DNA of 64,000 bases, taken from NCBI RefSeq assembly GCF_001586165.1, contig NZ_CP014608.1, forward strand, positions 1,984,001-2,048,000, in the 5' to 3' direction. A program made the translations under genes and the position numbers. Below the pieces are notes generated by a model. The model searched no databases. It had not been told where the DNA came from and saw only the letters and a list, made by a program, of their open reading frames with translations. Positions 21,054 through 30,016 of the stretch are shown piece by piece (positions within the stretch are counted from its first letter, which is position 1; each line of letters begins with the position of its first letter). Source of the DNA: Obesumbacterium proteus (GTDB taxonomy: Bacteria; Pseudomonadota; Gammaproteobacteria; Enterobacterales; Enterobacteriaceae).

Positions 21054-21892
21054 TGACGATACTGTATTTGGTGATGTTACTTCTCGGTGTTTTGTTGGTG
21101 CTGGTGGCGATACGCCAACAGCAGCACTGGAAGAAACAGCGAGATATTATTGAGCCGAAAAAAGAGGGCAAACAGCAGAATCAGTTTTCCATTATCGACT
21201 ATCGCGCAATGATTATTAGCAATAGCACTTGGCTAACCTTTCTGGATGAGTTGGAGAAAAGCCTGCCGTTAAAAGCACGTATTTGTGGTGCTATTGGCGG
21301 TGTATTGCTGCTTCTTACTTTTATTGGCGTTCTCTCCATCAGCATGAAAGTACTCGCCATGATCATGTTATTTGTATTCATGATTATTTTAGTGCTACCG
21401 GCCATGATGCTAAAACCTGCGATTAATACGCGAATCAAACTCATGATGGATGCGCTTCCCTATTTTGTTGATTTGATCGCCGTATGTGTTCAAGCAGGGA
21501 TGACGGTGGAGAGTTCTGTGAAATTCATTGCTGAACGCTCTGACGATCTGGATAAGAATTTGGCCGACTTAATGTCGCATTTAGTCAGACGAGCCGAAGT
21601 GAGTGGTTTGGAAGAGGGATTAACGGATCTGTATCGCTCAATGGATATGACTGAAATGCGCATGTTTTGTGCCACGCTGCAACAAAGTGTCCATTACGGA
21701 ACCTCGTTGTATGAAAATCTGATGGAACTCTCTAAAGATATTCGCGATATGCAGCTGCTGAGTTCGGAAGAAAAAATAGGCAAGCTGTCAGCCAAAATGA
21801 GCGTGCCTCTTATTCTTTTTATTATGTTCCCTATTACTATTCTGATTGCTGCACCAGGTATTCTAAGGATTATGCAAAATGCGAATTTCTAA
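21053..21892 (+). CDS. tadC: TadC inner-membrane platform protein
   Basis: This 279-residue GspF-domain membrane protein is the partner of TadB. Hydrophobic helices lie at 4-20, 75-125 and 250-272, and ALPYFVDLIAVCVQAGMTVE is typical of the TadC cytoplasmic domain. It overlaps the start of tadD by 14 bases, so translation is coupled. Confidence 0.9.
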   Translation: MTILYLVMLLLGVLLVLVAIRQQQHWKKQRDIIEPKKEGKQQNQFSIIDYRAMIISNSTWLTFLDELEKSLPLKARICGAIGGVLLLLTFIGVLSISMKVLAMIMLFVFMIILVLPAMMLKPAINTRIKLMMDALPYFVDLIAVCVQAGMTVESSVKFIAERSDDLDKNLADLMSHLVRRAEVSGLEEGLTDLYRSMDMTEMRMFCATLQQSVHYGTSLYENLMELSKDIRDMQLLSSEEKIGKLSAKMSVPLILFIMFPITILIAAPGILRIMQNANF

Positions 21893-22616
21893 AAAAATTA
21901 CGATGGGACTTCTGTGTGTCGCGTTATTAAGCGGATGTGTGCAACGAACGCCAACTTCTACGAGTGATATGAATTATCAAGAGGATATTCTACTCAAAGC
22001 AAAAAATTATAATGGCCTGATTAACCTTTACCGTAGCTGGCTGAAGAAAAAAGAAGATCCTGCCGCACGTCTTAAACTCGCGCGTTATTACTACCAGTCA
22101 GGTGATTACAAGTCATCGATCTATTTTATGCAGCCGCTATTTAAAACACCGGATCTGAATGTTTATACCCTACAGGCGCAAAATATGATCGCACTAGGCG
22201 ATTATCCTCAGGCTATCCGCGTCACTGAAAAGATGTTGCAGCGTGAACCTCAGAGTGCAGAAGCCTATAACCTTAAAGGAATTGCGTTGGCTCAGTCAGG
22301 AAAGCTCACTGAAGGTTATGCGGCGATTGAGAAATCACGCAGCTTATTTATTGCGGATGATGTCGCCATTAATAATATGGCGATGATCGCGATTTTAGAC
22401 CACCGCTATCAAGACGCGGTGAGTCTGTTGTTGCCGCAGTATTTACGCGGGCGCAAGCAATCTCAGCTTCTGCATAATTTGGTCTTATCTTTGGTTAAGG
22501 TCGGCGATCGTCGTTATGCCAGAGATATTATTCAAAATGAGAGTTTATCAGAAAAAAGTGATGAATTAATTGATGCCTTGGCAATGATTAATCCGGCTGA
22601 AAAAGGAATTGGATAA
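21879..22616 (+). CDS. tadD: TadD TPR lipoprotein
   Basis: This 245-residue lipoprotein has a signal with lipobox LLSGC (Cys at residue 20) and several tetratricopeptide repeats (for example AEAYNLKGIALAQSGKLTEG). TadD is needed for pilus assembly, probably helping the secretin, in the way PilF helps PilQ. The stop overlaps the ATG of tadE. Confidence 0.88.
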   Translation: MRISKKITMGLLCVALLSGCVQRTPTSTSDMNYQEDILLKAKNYNGLINLYRSWLKKKEDPAARLKLARYYYQSGDYKSSIYFMQPLFKTPDLNVYTLQAQNMIALGDYPQAIRVTEKMLQREPQSAEAYNLKGIALAQSGKLTEGYAAIEKSRSLFIADDVAINNMAMIAILDHRYQDAVSLLLPQYLRGRKQSQLLHNLVLSLVKVGDRRYARDIIQNESLSEKSDELIDALAMINPAEKGIG

Positions 22617-23107
22617 TGAAACAATGTAAAAATTTCGCCAGAAATAATAAAGGAGCGGCCACCATTGAGTTTGCTTTGACCATTATACTTTTTATTACCT
22701 TAGTCCTATTCGTTGCTGAGATTGCAAGAATGGCCTACATATCCTCCGTGATTGATTTAGCCGTTTCTGAAGCGGCTAAGGAATCTAAGAATGCGTCAGC
22801 CTCCGATAATGGAGGCTATGACAACCGCTTTCAGACACGTATTACTGAACAAGGTGGCGCAATATGGGGATTTCTTACCCGCCCTGATGCCGTCACGATG
22901 AACATTACTTATGCCGACTCAATAAATGACATGATTAATACCGGTGGTAGTGCAGGTAACTCTCGTTACAAACCACTGGCCCGTTATTACTTGGAATATA
23001 AGTATTCACCGATGTTTTTTCCATTCCCAGAAATTTGGGTTGATAACTTATTAAATAGGGAGGTGATTTTTGTTCAAGAATATGAACGTTCTAAATTTAT
23101 GGACTGA
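22616..23107 (+). CDS. tadE: TadE pseudopilin
   Basis: This 163-residue minor pilin has the processing motif NKGAATIEFAL (cleavage after Gly13, Glu at +5), a hydrophobic helix and a longer soluble domain. It is processed by TadV. The next gene, tadF, overlaps it by 38 bases. Confidence 0.88.
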   Translation: MKQCKNFARNNKGAATIEFALTIILFITLVLFVAEIARMAYISSVIDLAVSEAAKESKNASASDNGGYDNRFQTRITEQGGAIWGFLTRPDAVTMNITYADSINDMINTGGSAGNSRYKPLARYYLEYKYSPMFFPFPEIWVDNLLNREVIFVQEYERSKFMD

Positions 23108-23657
23108 TAGACGCGCAGCAGTATCCGTTGAGTTTGTTCTCATTTCTATTGCATTGATATTTTTCATTTTCTTTCTCACCGATCTGGTGATCCGTCAGGC
23201 AACGATTGGGAAATTAGACCGTGTTTCCTATTCAGTCGCGGGTATTTTGCGTGAAAGAATACAGTTATATGACGCAAGAGAAACGCTCAGCCAGCAGGAT
23301 GTTGACGCAACGGCAGAACTGGCGAAAAAAATTCTCACGGATATGAATAGCACTATCGATCTTTCTCAAATGAGCTTACACGTTGAAGAAATGCACTTTG
23401 AGGATCCGATTCGTCTTGGCGATGACAGAAAGCAGATCAAGCTCTATAAAACGTGGGATAGCGGCAGCGCGGGACAATGCACGCCCCCGCAGCCACTTAA
23501 CGAACAGCAGCAGCTCACGCCGCGCGGTAGTTACGGAAGGTGGGTGCCGCTGTATCAGGTGACCGTTTGTTTGCCGACGTTTAGCTGGTTTACGCGTTTA
23601 ACGTCGACGGAAGAGACGCCCTTAATGTCTTCTTTTGCCATTGTGATGTTGCGATAG
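23070..23657 (+). CDS. tadF: TadF pseudopilin
   Basis: This 195-residue minor pilin has a pilin-like N-terminus (RRAAVSVEFVLIS) with the conserved Glu. Ala stands where Gly usually precedes the cut, as can occur in TadF. I start it at the TTG 23070 because a near-perfect binding site (GGGAGGTGA, 23058-23066) lies just before it; an ATG at 23082 is the alternative. It overlaps tadE and is followed at once by an unknown gene. Confidence 0.82.
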   Translation: MFKNMNVLNLWTDRRAAVSVEFVLISIALIFFIFFLTDLVIRQATIGKLDRVSYSVAGILRERIQLYDARETLSQQDVDATAELAKKILTDMNSTIDLSQMSLHVEEMHFEDPIRLGDDRKQIKLYKTWDSGSAGQCTPPQPLNEQQQLTPRGSYGRWVPLYQVTVCLPTFSWFTRLTSTEETPLMSSFAIVMLR

Positions 23658-24029
23658 ATGATGCGCTACGGATTTTTATTTAGCCTACTGTTCTTTTTTA
23701 CTCCCGCTCACGCGGCAAAGAATCAGGCTGTTATTTTTATTGATTCATCCAAGGTAAATCAGCAGGCATTAATTGGTGAAATAAACCAAATGCTTTTTTA
23801 CAGCCCAACGCTGAGGGCGAAGATTAGCATTAACGTTTTTGATATCAACCCTGATGGACCAGAGTTCATCGGAGAGATTAAATATATCCATGACCGGACT
23901 GGACGTGCCGTCGCGCAATATCGTCCGGGGCCGTTGCCTTTTTTAATTTGTCAGACTGGAAAGAAAGTCAGCAGCCGTGGAACCTTGAATACTAAGGAGC
24001 AACTATGTTTGTGTACCAATCATTGTTAG
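23658..24029 (+). CDS. Unknown small exported protein between tadF and tadG
   Basis: This 123-residue protein has a clear signal peptide (MMRYGFLFSLLFFFTPAHAA). The mature part starts KNQAVIFIDSSKVNQQ and ends in a Cys-rich tail (CLCTNHC) that overlaps the start of tadG by 25 bases. Position, direct abutment to the tadF stop and coupling to tadG argue that it is real and part of the pilus operon. The mature N-terminal half could be thioredoxin-like, but I do not recognise the family. A second ATG one codon in is equally possible as start. Confidence 0.75.
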   Translation: MMRYGFLFSLLFFFTPAHAAKNQAVIFIDSSKVNQQALIGEINQMLFYSPTLRAKISINVFDINPDGPEFIGEIKYIHDRTGRAVAQYRPGPLPFLICQTGKKVSSRGTLNTKEQLCLCTNHC

Positions 24030-25255
24030 CCAGTATCCGACGCTTTAAACAGGATCGTAGTGGGGCATTTGCGATTAGTTTCGTCATGATGTCTGGTTTT
24101 TTACTCAGTATGGCGGCTTTTGGACTGGAAGGATCGCGCTATATTACCGAGCGCGCACGTCTTTCTGATGCGATGGAACAAGCCGCCCTGGCATTAACCG
24201 CAGAAGATAACGGCGACGGTGCGCAGCGAAATTATGATCTGTCGAGTGACTATTTTCGCGCCTATATGCGTCATGACGTTGACGTGTTTAAACCCACTGT
24301 CATTGTGAAAAGCGGTATTTCACCGAATAACCAAAATCTGTCCTACGTGGAATATCGCGTCAGCGGGCAGACGCTACAGGACTCTTGGTTTTCTTCTACT
24401 TTTTTCCCGAGTTTTGATGCTCAAGTGGTTATCGGTGATAACGGCGCTGCGCGTAAATTTCGTTCAAATATGGACGTTATTTTTGTGACTGATTTTTCTG
24501 GCTCAATGAACGACGGATTCGGCGGCAGCAATAAGCTGACTGAATTAAAACGTATTGTATTAAAGCTGTCGGATGAGCTGTTTTCCTACAATATAGACAA
24601 TAAAGTCGGATTTATTCCTTTTGGCTGGGGCGGTAAAGAGGGTGCAAACTGTGATTTCCCTTTTGTCAGCACTGGCCCAGTGCCACCGGATATACTTTCC
24701 GGCGGTAATTACAAAGCGTTAGAGCAATATGTGAACATTGCGGGCAGCGTGGCAGCGATTCCCAATCCTGTGCATGATATTCAAATCCCGCTTTCAGCCG
24801 TTAGCTCAGGCACCTGTTTAGAACAAAGTTCTTCGTGGAAAGTGCCGCTGACCAGCAATCCTAGCGAAATTAATCAAATTAATAATATGACAGCCTCCGG
24901 TGGTACGTTGGTGAGCTCTGGCGTTCTACTGGGAGTCCCTTATTTAGCCTCAGGAACGGCCTCACGTAAGGTTATGGTGATAGTCTCAGACGGCACTGAC
25001 GATCCGAGTGATGTTCATATTACGCCAAACCTGATTGGAGCAGGCATGTGCGATAAGATCCGCCAAGTACTCAGCACGAATGAGTCTGTCGGCAAAATTT
25101 CATTTATCGGGATTGCTTATTCTCCTACCGTTGATTGGAAAAGCTGCGTGGGTGATAAAAACTTCTATCTTCCTCAGACGATTAGCGAGTTAGAAGACGA
25201 CTTACGGCGAGCCGTATTTGAAGAGGTCGGGCATAATATTCTTAAAGATAATTAA
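24005..25255 (+). CDS. tadG: TadG-like protein with von Willebrand A domain
   Basis: This 416-residue protein has an N-terminal pilin-like hydrophobic segment (RSGAFAISFVMMSGFLLSMA, residues 18-37) and a C-terminal von Willebrand factor A domain with the metal site DFSGS (163-167). TadG is the last usual gene of tad loci and may anchor or stabilise the pilus. The ATG at 24005 has a perfect AAGGAG upstream. It closes the Tad operon. Confidence 0.88.
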   Translation: MFVYQSLLASIRRFKQDRSGAFAISFVMMSGFLLSMAAFGLEGSRYITERARLSDAMEQAALALTAEDNGDGAQRNYDLSSDYFRAYMRHDVDVFKPTVIVKSGISPNNQNLSYVEYRVSGQTLQDSWFSSTFFPSFDAQVVIGDNGAARKFRSNMDVIFVTDFSGSMNDGFGGSNKLTELKRIVLKLSDELFSYNIDNKVGFIPFGWGGKEGANCDFPFVSTGPVPPDILSGGNYKALEQYVNIAGSVAAIPNPVHDIQIPLSAVSSGTCLEQSSSWKVPLTSNPSEINQINNMTASGGTLVSSGVLLGVPYLASGTASRKVMVIVSDGTDDPSDVHITPNLIGAGMCDKIRQVLSTNESVGKISFIGIAYSPTVDWKSCVGDKNFYLPQTISELEDDLRRAVFEEVGHNILKDN

Positions 25256-25620
25256 ATTTCATCTTAATTCATTCGTCTTACTTGCATTGCTTTAATTACT
25301 GCTGAAGCTTTGTGAGGAAAAGTGAGGTTTTTTTCAAGAATTAAATTAATCCATTTTGTAAGCTTGCTTTCGTAATATAACGACGCCGATATGTAAAAAG
25401 GTAAATGTGTAATAAGGATTATTGCATCGCAACGTTAAATGGGAAAGTGAACGTTTATTTGACGATGCGTAATACCTTTGCTCAGTCTTGTTGTCTGCCT
25501 ATTACGCAATGAAACAGAATAGAACGGATAAATATTATTGTGGGGAAACGCTTTATTTTCCTGTGAGGTATTGCTCTATCTGTAAAGAGAAATTTTATAT
25601 AACAAGGATTTAATTTTTAA
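25256..25620 (+). promoter_or_regulatory. Promoter region of the CS1-type fimbrial operon
   Basis: This AT-rich 365-base gap has no supported gene. It contains a nested inverted repeat: GCATCG (25424-25429) with CGATGC (25463-25468), and AACGTT at 25431-25436 and 25450-25455. These could form a regulator site or a hairpin in the leader. A purine-rich AAGGA lies about 17 bases before the fimbrin ATG. Confidence 0.4.
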
Positions 25621-26163
25621 ATGAAAACCAAAACTATGTTGTCTGTATTGGCCGGTTTAGTGATGTCTGCTTCTGCAATGGCATCTACACCTGCCAGCTA
25701 TGATACCAAATTCAACGTTAGTGCTAACGTTCCTGATAGTGCAACCATCACCGATCCAGGTGGACGTCCTATTACTGATATGGACGTAGAGCTGACGCCA
25801 GCGGCATCAGGCTACATGGAAGCACAAACCTCGGCGTTGAAACTCTGGAACAACGACGTGACCAAGCTGGAAGTCGCGCTGACCATGGATGACAGCCAAT
25901 CTGTTACCGGCGACGCGTTCACCCTGTATAGCACTCAGGGCGGCACGCTCAACGATATGACCTATAAAATCAGCAGCATTACTTCTGCCGGGAGCCAGGA
26001 GTTCGCTGCATCGGGTGATTCCAAGGACTTTACTCTGAATGCAAACGGCACTCACGGCGAACTGCCAGTGATGTTTAAATTTGTCTCAGATAAAACCTAT
26101 GACTCATTGGGCCAAGGTCGTTATACCGGCGTTGTATACGCTAACGTAAATGCCAAGCCTTAA
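25621..26163 (+). CDS. CS1-type (alpha-fimbrial) major pilin
   Basis: This 180-residue secreted fimbrin has a signal peptide (residues 1-21, ending AMA) and the CS1/CfaB/CblA-type fold: PDSATITDPGGRPITDMDVEL near the N-terminus and a C-terminal donor/acceptor strand YTGVVYANVNAKP. There are no Cys residues, as in alpha-type pilins. It is the first gene of the fimbrial operon and is followed by a strong hairpin, consistent with being the main subunit. Confidence 0.88.
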   Translation: MKTKTMLSVLAGLVMSASAMASTPASYDTKFNVSANVPDSATITDPGGRPITDMDVELTPAASGYMEAQTSALKLWNNDVTKLEVALTMDDSQSVTGDAFTLYSTQGGTLNDMTYKISSITSAGSQEFAASGDSKDFTLNANGTHGELPVMFKFVSDKTYDSLGQGRYTGVVYANVNAKP

Positions 26164-26183
26164 TCCTCTTCATTAAATCAGGC

Positions 26184-26212
26184 CAGGGCCAGCATTATGC
26201 TGGCCCTGTTTA
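26184..26212 (+). terminator. Hairpin after the major fimbrin gene
   Basis: CAGGGCCAGCA (26184-26194) pairs perfectly with TGCTGGCCCTG (26198-26208) around a three-base loop and runs into TTTAAAA. It should lower transcription of the downstream fimbrial genes relative to the fimbrin. Confidence 0.75.
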
Positions 26213-26216
26213 AAAC

Positions 26217-26732
26217 ATGATTAAAAATAACTGTGCCGCCGGAATTATTACCGTGCTTTTGTTATGGAGTCAGGCAGCGTTATCGATACCCAACTCACAG
26301 GTTGATTTGGATATCTCTGCTGAGTCGATAGCAAGAATTGCCTTGTATTATGAAGATAAACCTCTGAGTGGTAACGAGTTCGACTTTCCATTACCAATTA
26401 ACGGTATCTCTCAGAAATTTGAAAAAACCTCGAGTTTCTTTCACCTAGTGGGAAATGTAGATAATGCTGAGATTGTTTTTTTAGAGAAACAATTCGTGCT
26501 ACCTCAGGTGTTTGGCGGAAATACCCATATTAATCTTGATGGGAGCTTTATTCATCAGGGAATTGAAAGCGACGCGACTAAAAATCTACCCATGCCCGTT
26601 TTAAAAAACATCAGTCAGGCCACGACGGCAAATGGCGTAAAGGTTAAATTTATTTCTGAACTGCTAGCCGGAAATTATACCAAGGGTAAATACGCAAATA
26701 CCTTTACATTAATTGTAATGCCTATTTTATAG
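26217..26732 (+). CDS. Minor CS1-type fimbrial subunit
   Basis: This 171-residue exported protein has a signal peptide (residues 1-23, ending ALS) and a CS1-pilin-like layout: VDLDISAESIARIALYYED near the start and YANTFTLIVMPIL as the final beta-strand. It lies between the major pilin and the usher. No good ribosome binding site is visible before ATG 26217, because the upstream hairpin occupies that place. A role as an assembly or tip-adaptor subunit is inferred. Confidence 0.7.
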   Translation: MIKNNCAAGIITVLLLWSQAALSIPNSQVDLDISAESIARIALYYEDKPLSGNEFDFPLPINGISQKFEKTSSFFHLVGNVDNAEIVFLEKQFVLPQVFGGNTHINLDGSFIHQGIESDATKNLPMPVLKNISQATTANGVKVKFISELLAGNYTKGKYANTFTLIVMPIL

Positions 26733-26748
26733 ATAGAGACAGAGAATA

Positions 26749-29313
26749 ATGAATAATAAAATAACTGCCAGCATTGTTATTCTTGGTGTCGGTTTTAGCT
26801 GTGCATTTACTCCGCTAATGGCGTCTTCGATTCCACTTCCTGCGGGTTTTGAAGATATTTTCAATGCCAAGCAAAGCGGTGTGCTTGATATTATTTATGC
26901 AGATTCATCCATTGGTTCTATTGGCGTAGAGTTCGATCAAAACGATGTTTTGTTGATGTCACCGCAGGTGATTGTTGATCAAATAACCGCCGTGGATATG
27001 CCCGCACTCAGCGTATCCGCAGCTGAGCTGCTCAAAAAGCTTTCAGTTCCGTTACGTCGGGTGAATAAGCAGGGTTTTTCGCAAGATGAAATTGTCGCAA
27101 CGGTCAATGAATCAGATGCGTCTGTGCACCTGATATTTCCCGCCTCATTGTTTAAAGCAGGCGATAAAGCCTATGATAAGACCTATATTCCACACCGCAG
27201 TCTTGCCGGTTTTGTTCATAGCCATAATCTGAATTATCTCTCTGATACCTATGGCGATAGCCTAAGTTTATCTTCCAACGACACCTTAAACCTCACGGGG
27301 AACAGCTACGTGAAAGGTGCATGGAGTTATTCCAAAGAGATTGATTTTAATTTAGATGAATTGGCGCTGTATCTTGAACATGAAAATACCCGCTTTAAAG
27401 CTGGGCGTCAGCGGTTAAGCGATAATCTGGTGTCCAGTACGCCGTCGGTGACCTACAGTTTTTTTAATCCCGTCAGCTTCGACGGTATTTCGCTGGGGTA
27501 CATGACGGATAACTACCTGAATCCCGGTGACGGTGCGGCCTCGCCGGTGACCGTTTATTTGCCACAGGCGGGTACGGTTGAGGTCTACCGCAATGGGCGT
27601 TTAATCGACCTACAGCAGTTTCCCGCCGGTTTGCAGCACTTAAAAACGGAAGGGTGGCCATCCGGCGGTTATGACGTTTTGCTGGTTTCTAAACTGGTGA
27701 ACGGCAGCCGCGAAGAGAAGCTCCAGCCTTTTCTCAAACGTAATGGATCGTTTCGCTCGGGTGATTTGGAGTATGTGGTTCAGCTCGGGCGCTATGACGA
27801 TCATCAGGGGCAGTTTTCGTCGAATCGCTATACCTGCCGTCGCTGTGATAAAGATGACACTGACCCTAATCAAAACGGCAGCCCGAGCCACTTTGCCGAC
27901 ATATCTCTGGGATATACCACCAATTCAGTGGTGTCTTTAGGCACTGGCTTTCTGCTCGATAATGAGGATGGCTATGCCAATGCCAGCCTAGATTTGCCTA
28001 TTAATAGTTGGTTTGCCGAACGTCTTTACGCCGATGGTGTTATGGGGGGCGATGGCAGCACAGGCTATCAGGTTGGGTTGATGAAAAACCTGTATGCCTT
28101 AAGTATGAACTTGAGCTATCGCGATAACCGATTTAAAGGCGATGAGCAGGATTATCACCGTTATGGTTTGGTTCCCGCTTACGATTTTGAATATCTCCAA
28201 TTCGGTGCTAACACGTTTCTCCCTTGGAATATCGGTCTAGGTGTTAACTTCGGCTTGAATACCCTCTATCAAGACTATGGGCGGCAAAATAAAACCGAAT
28301 TTGAAAGCTGGGATGTGAATTTAAATCGCGACTTTACGCTGTCTGATTATCTTAACTTACGCGTCGATGTAGGTTATCACCGGGGTATGAATGAGCTGGT
28401 TAACCGTTACTCTCATAACAGCACTACGGAAGATAAGATTTTTGCTCAATTTACCTTAGGCATGCGCGAACGCAGCTATAACCATTACCAGTCGCTCTAT
28501 TTACGCTCGCGGATGAGCGATGAGGGCGGCGACCAAAATATTTACAGCGCCGATTATTCACTTAATTTAGATAACCCAGAGTTTGACCGTGGGGGAAAAT
28601 ATGCAGTTAACGCCAGCGTCAATCATGGACCAAATAGTGAGAATAATAGCGGTGCAGGTATCGTTATGGATAACGATTATGGTTATACCTCGGTCGGCGT
28701 ATCCAAATCATTTGGTAATAACAGCTATAGCCAACAATACCTTTCTCAACGTAGCGGATTCGCTATTGGTGACGGTGAGTTTGGATATGGCAAGGTCGAC
28801 AATACCGCCGCGCTGATTGTTGATGCTAGCTCATTGCCTGAGGATCAATATTTTGAAGTGCGTAACCGCAGTAATGAACCGGTCGTGGTTGAGGGCGGTA
28901 AAAAAACGACGCTAACGATTCAGCCATACCAAAAAATATCACCAAAGGCGGAGCAGGTTTATACCACCGACACCAACGCATTTTATAACCTTTCGACCCA
29001 ATCATCTTCAACCTGGGCCATGCCGGGGCAGGTTTATCACGTCAAAGTGAATGCCACGAAAAATCAGACGGTCACCGGGCGTTTATATCTCGACGGTGTG
29101 CCTTTAGACAATGCTCGCGTGGTGGGCGGTAATGCCATGACCGATGCCGAAGGTTTGTTTGTGGGTGACTTCACGTTAGATACCGATAGCCAGTTGGAGC
29201 AGTTGAAGGTGAGTAAAGAGGGGCAAAGCTACGTGTGCCCGCTAAATAGTTCAAACGTCAAAATGACTCAAGGCATTATGCAAATACGTGAGGTTAATTG
29301 TGAAACTGAGTAA
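26749..29313 (+). CDS. TcfC/CfaC-type outer-membrane usher
   Basis: This 854-residue usher is the outer-membrane pore and assembly platform for CS1/alpha-type fimbriae. It has a signal peptide, an N-terminal domain (about 30-140), the 24-strand barrel (IPHRSLAGFVHSHNLNYLS starts it), a plug-like insert near GTVEVYRNGRLIDLQQ and C-terminal domains ending in ...LNSSNVKMTQ. A CxxC pair (Cys363, Cys366) inside the barrel region is unusual. It ends overlapping an in-frame GTG of the chaperone gene. Confidence 0.9.
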   Translation: MNNKITASIVILGVGFSCAFTPLMASSIPLPAGFEDIFNAKQSGVLDIIYADSSIGSIGVEFDQNDVLLMSPQVIVDQITAVDMPALSVSAAELLKKLSVPLRRVNKQGFSQDEIVATVNESDASVHLIFPASLFKAGDKAYDKTYIPHRSLAGFVHSHNLNYLSDTYGDSLSLSSNDTLNLTGNSYVKGAWSYSKEIDFNLDELALYLEHENTRFKAGRQRLSDNLVSSTPSVTYSFFNPVSFDGISLGYMTDNYLNPGDGAASPVTVYLPQAGTVEVYRNGRLIDLQQFPAGLQHLKTEGWPSGGYDVLLVSKLVNGSREEKLQPFLKRNGSFRSGDLEYVVQLGRYDDHQGQFSSNRYTCRRCDKDDTDPNQNGSPSHFADISLGYTTNSVVSLGTGFLLDNEDGYANASLDLPINSWFAERLYADGVMGGDGSTGYQVGLMKNLYALSMNLSYRDNRFKGDEQDYHRYGLVPAYDFEYLQFGANTFLPWNIGLGVNFGLNTLYQDYGRQNKTEFESWDVNLNRDFTLSDYLNLRVDVGYHRGMNELVNRYSHNSTTEDKIFAQFTLGMRERSYNHYQSLYLRSRMSDEGGDQNIYSADYSLNLDNPEFDRGGKYAVNASVNHGPNSENNSGAGIVMDNDYGYTSVGVSKSFGNNSYSQQYLSQRSGFAIGDGEFGYGKVDNTAALIVDASSLPEDQYFEVRNRSNEPVVVEGGKKTTLTIQPYQKISPKAEQVYTTDTNAFYNLSTQSSSTWAMPGQVYHVKVNATKNQTVTGRLYLDGVPLDNARVVGGNAMTDAEGLFVGDFTLDTDSQLEQLKVSKEGQSYVCPLNSSNVKMTQGIMQIREVNCETE

Positions 29314-30013
29314 ATTGGCAATTCTGCCAGTGGGTATGGCTTTGCTCATGACTGCGGGAACATCGCAGGCCATTGAAGTTTTTCCTATCGTTAAAGAAAT
29401 TAAACAAGAAACGCCGCGTGATAATTTTATTACCGTGAAATCAATGTATCGCGCGGTCGATAGCGTGGACGTTAATAAGTCAGAAAATAAAAGCTACGAA
29501 TTTGTCACGCTGGAGCTATTCCATATAACTAACCCAGGCGACACCAAGGAAAATAAAGTGAAGGAACTCGGGGCTCAAGATCCGACGTTAGTTTTTTCAC
29601 CCACCAAACTGATTATTCCCTTTGGCGAAGAGCGCAAAGTGAGAATTATGCCGCTGAAGCCGGTTGAGCGTGAAACCGTATATCGCCTGCGTATTCGACC
29701 AAGTTATCCAGAACAAGAAATGGATAAAGGTAAGGTGCGTTTCGCCATTGGCTATGACGTCTTGCTGCGCTATTTGCCGGAAGGCAAGCGGACTCAAGGA
29801 TTGGCGGTGAGCTGCAACAGTAATGAGTGGTCGCTGACGGCTACGGGCAACGTGCGTAGCGAAATGCGTGACTTAATTATTGATGGGCGTAAGGACAAAG
29901 CCATATTCAATGTGTACCCAGAGCATTCGCGCACGCTGGCGGTACACAATGATTTGGCATTTAACATGGATGGCAAACTTTATACCTATGAAAAGTGCCA
30001 GCTTAAGGAGTAA
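29300..30013 (+). CDS. Periplasmic fimbrial chaperone (CS1/alpha type)
   Basis: This 237-residue chaperone has a signal peptide (about 24 residues, ending SQA) and two immunoglobulin-like domains. It resembles CfaA/EcpE-type chaperones: LIIPFGEERKVRIMPL is the G1-strand region and YRLRIRPSYPE follows. I start it at GTG 29300, which has GAGG 6 bases before it, rather than at GTG 29288. It overlaps the usher stop. It delivers folded subunits to the usher. Confidence 0.85.
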   Translation: MKLSKLAILPVGMALLMTAGTSQAIEVFPIVKEIKQETPRDNFITVKSMYRAVDSVDVNKSENKSYEFVTLELFHITNPGDTKENKVKELGAQDPTLVFSPTKLIIPFGEERKVRIMPLKPVERETVYRLRIRPSYPEQEMDKGKVRFAIGYDVLLRYLPEGKRTQGLAVSCNSNEWSLTATGNVRSEMRDLIIDGRKDKAIFNVYPEHSRTLAVHNDLAFNMDGKLYTYEKCQLKE

Positions 30014-30016
30014 ATC

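Noticed and set aside
29288..29299. Upstream GTG start for the fimbrial chaperone
   Set aside because: The GTG at 29300 has GAGG at the right distance and gives a normal signal peptide; the earlier one would sit on its own binding site.
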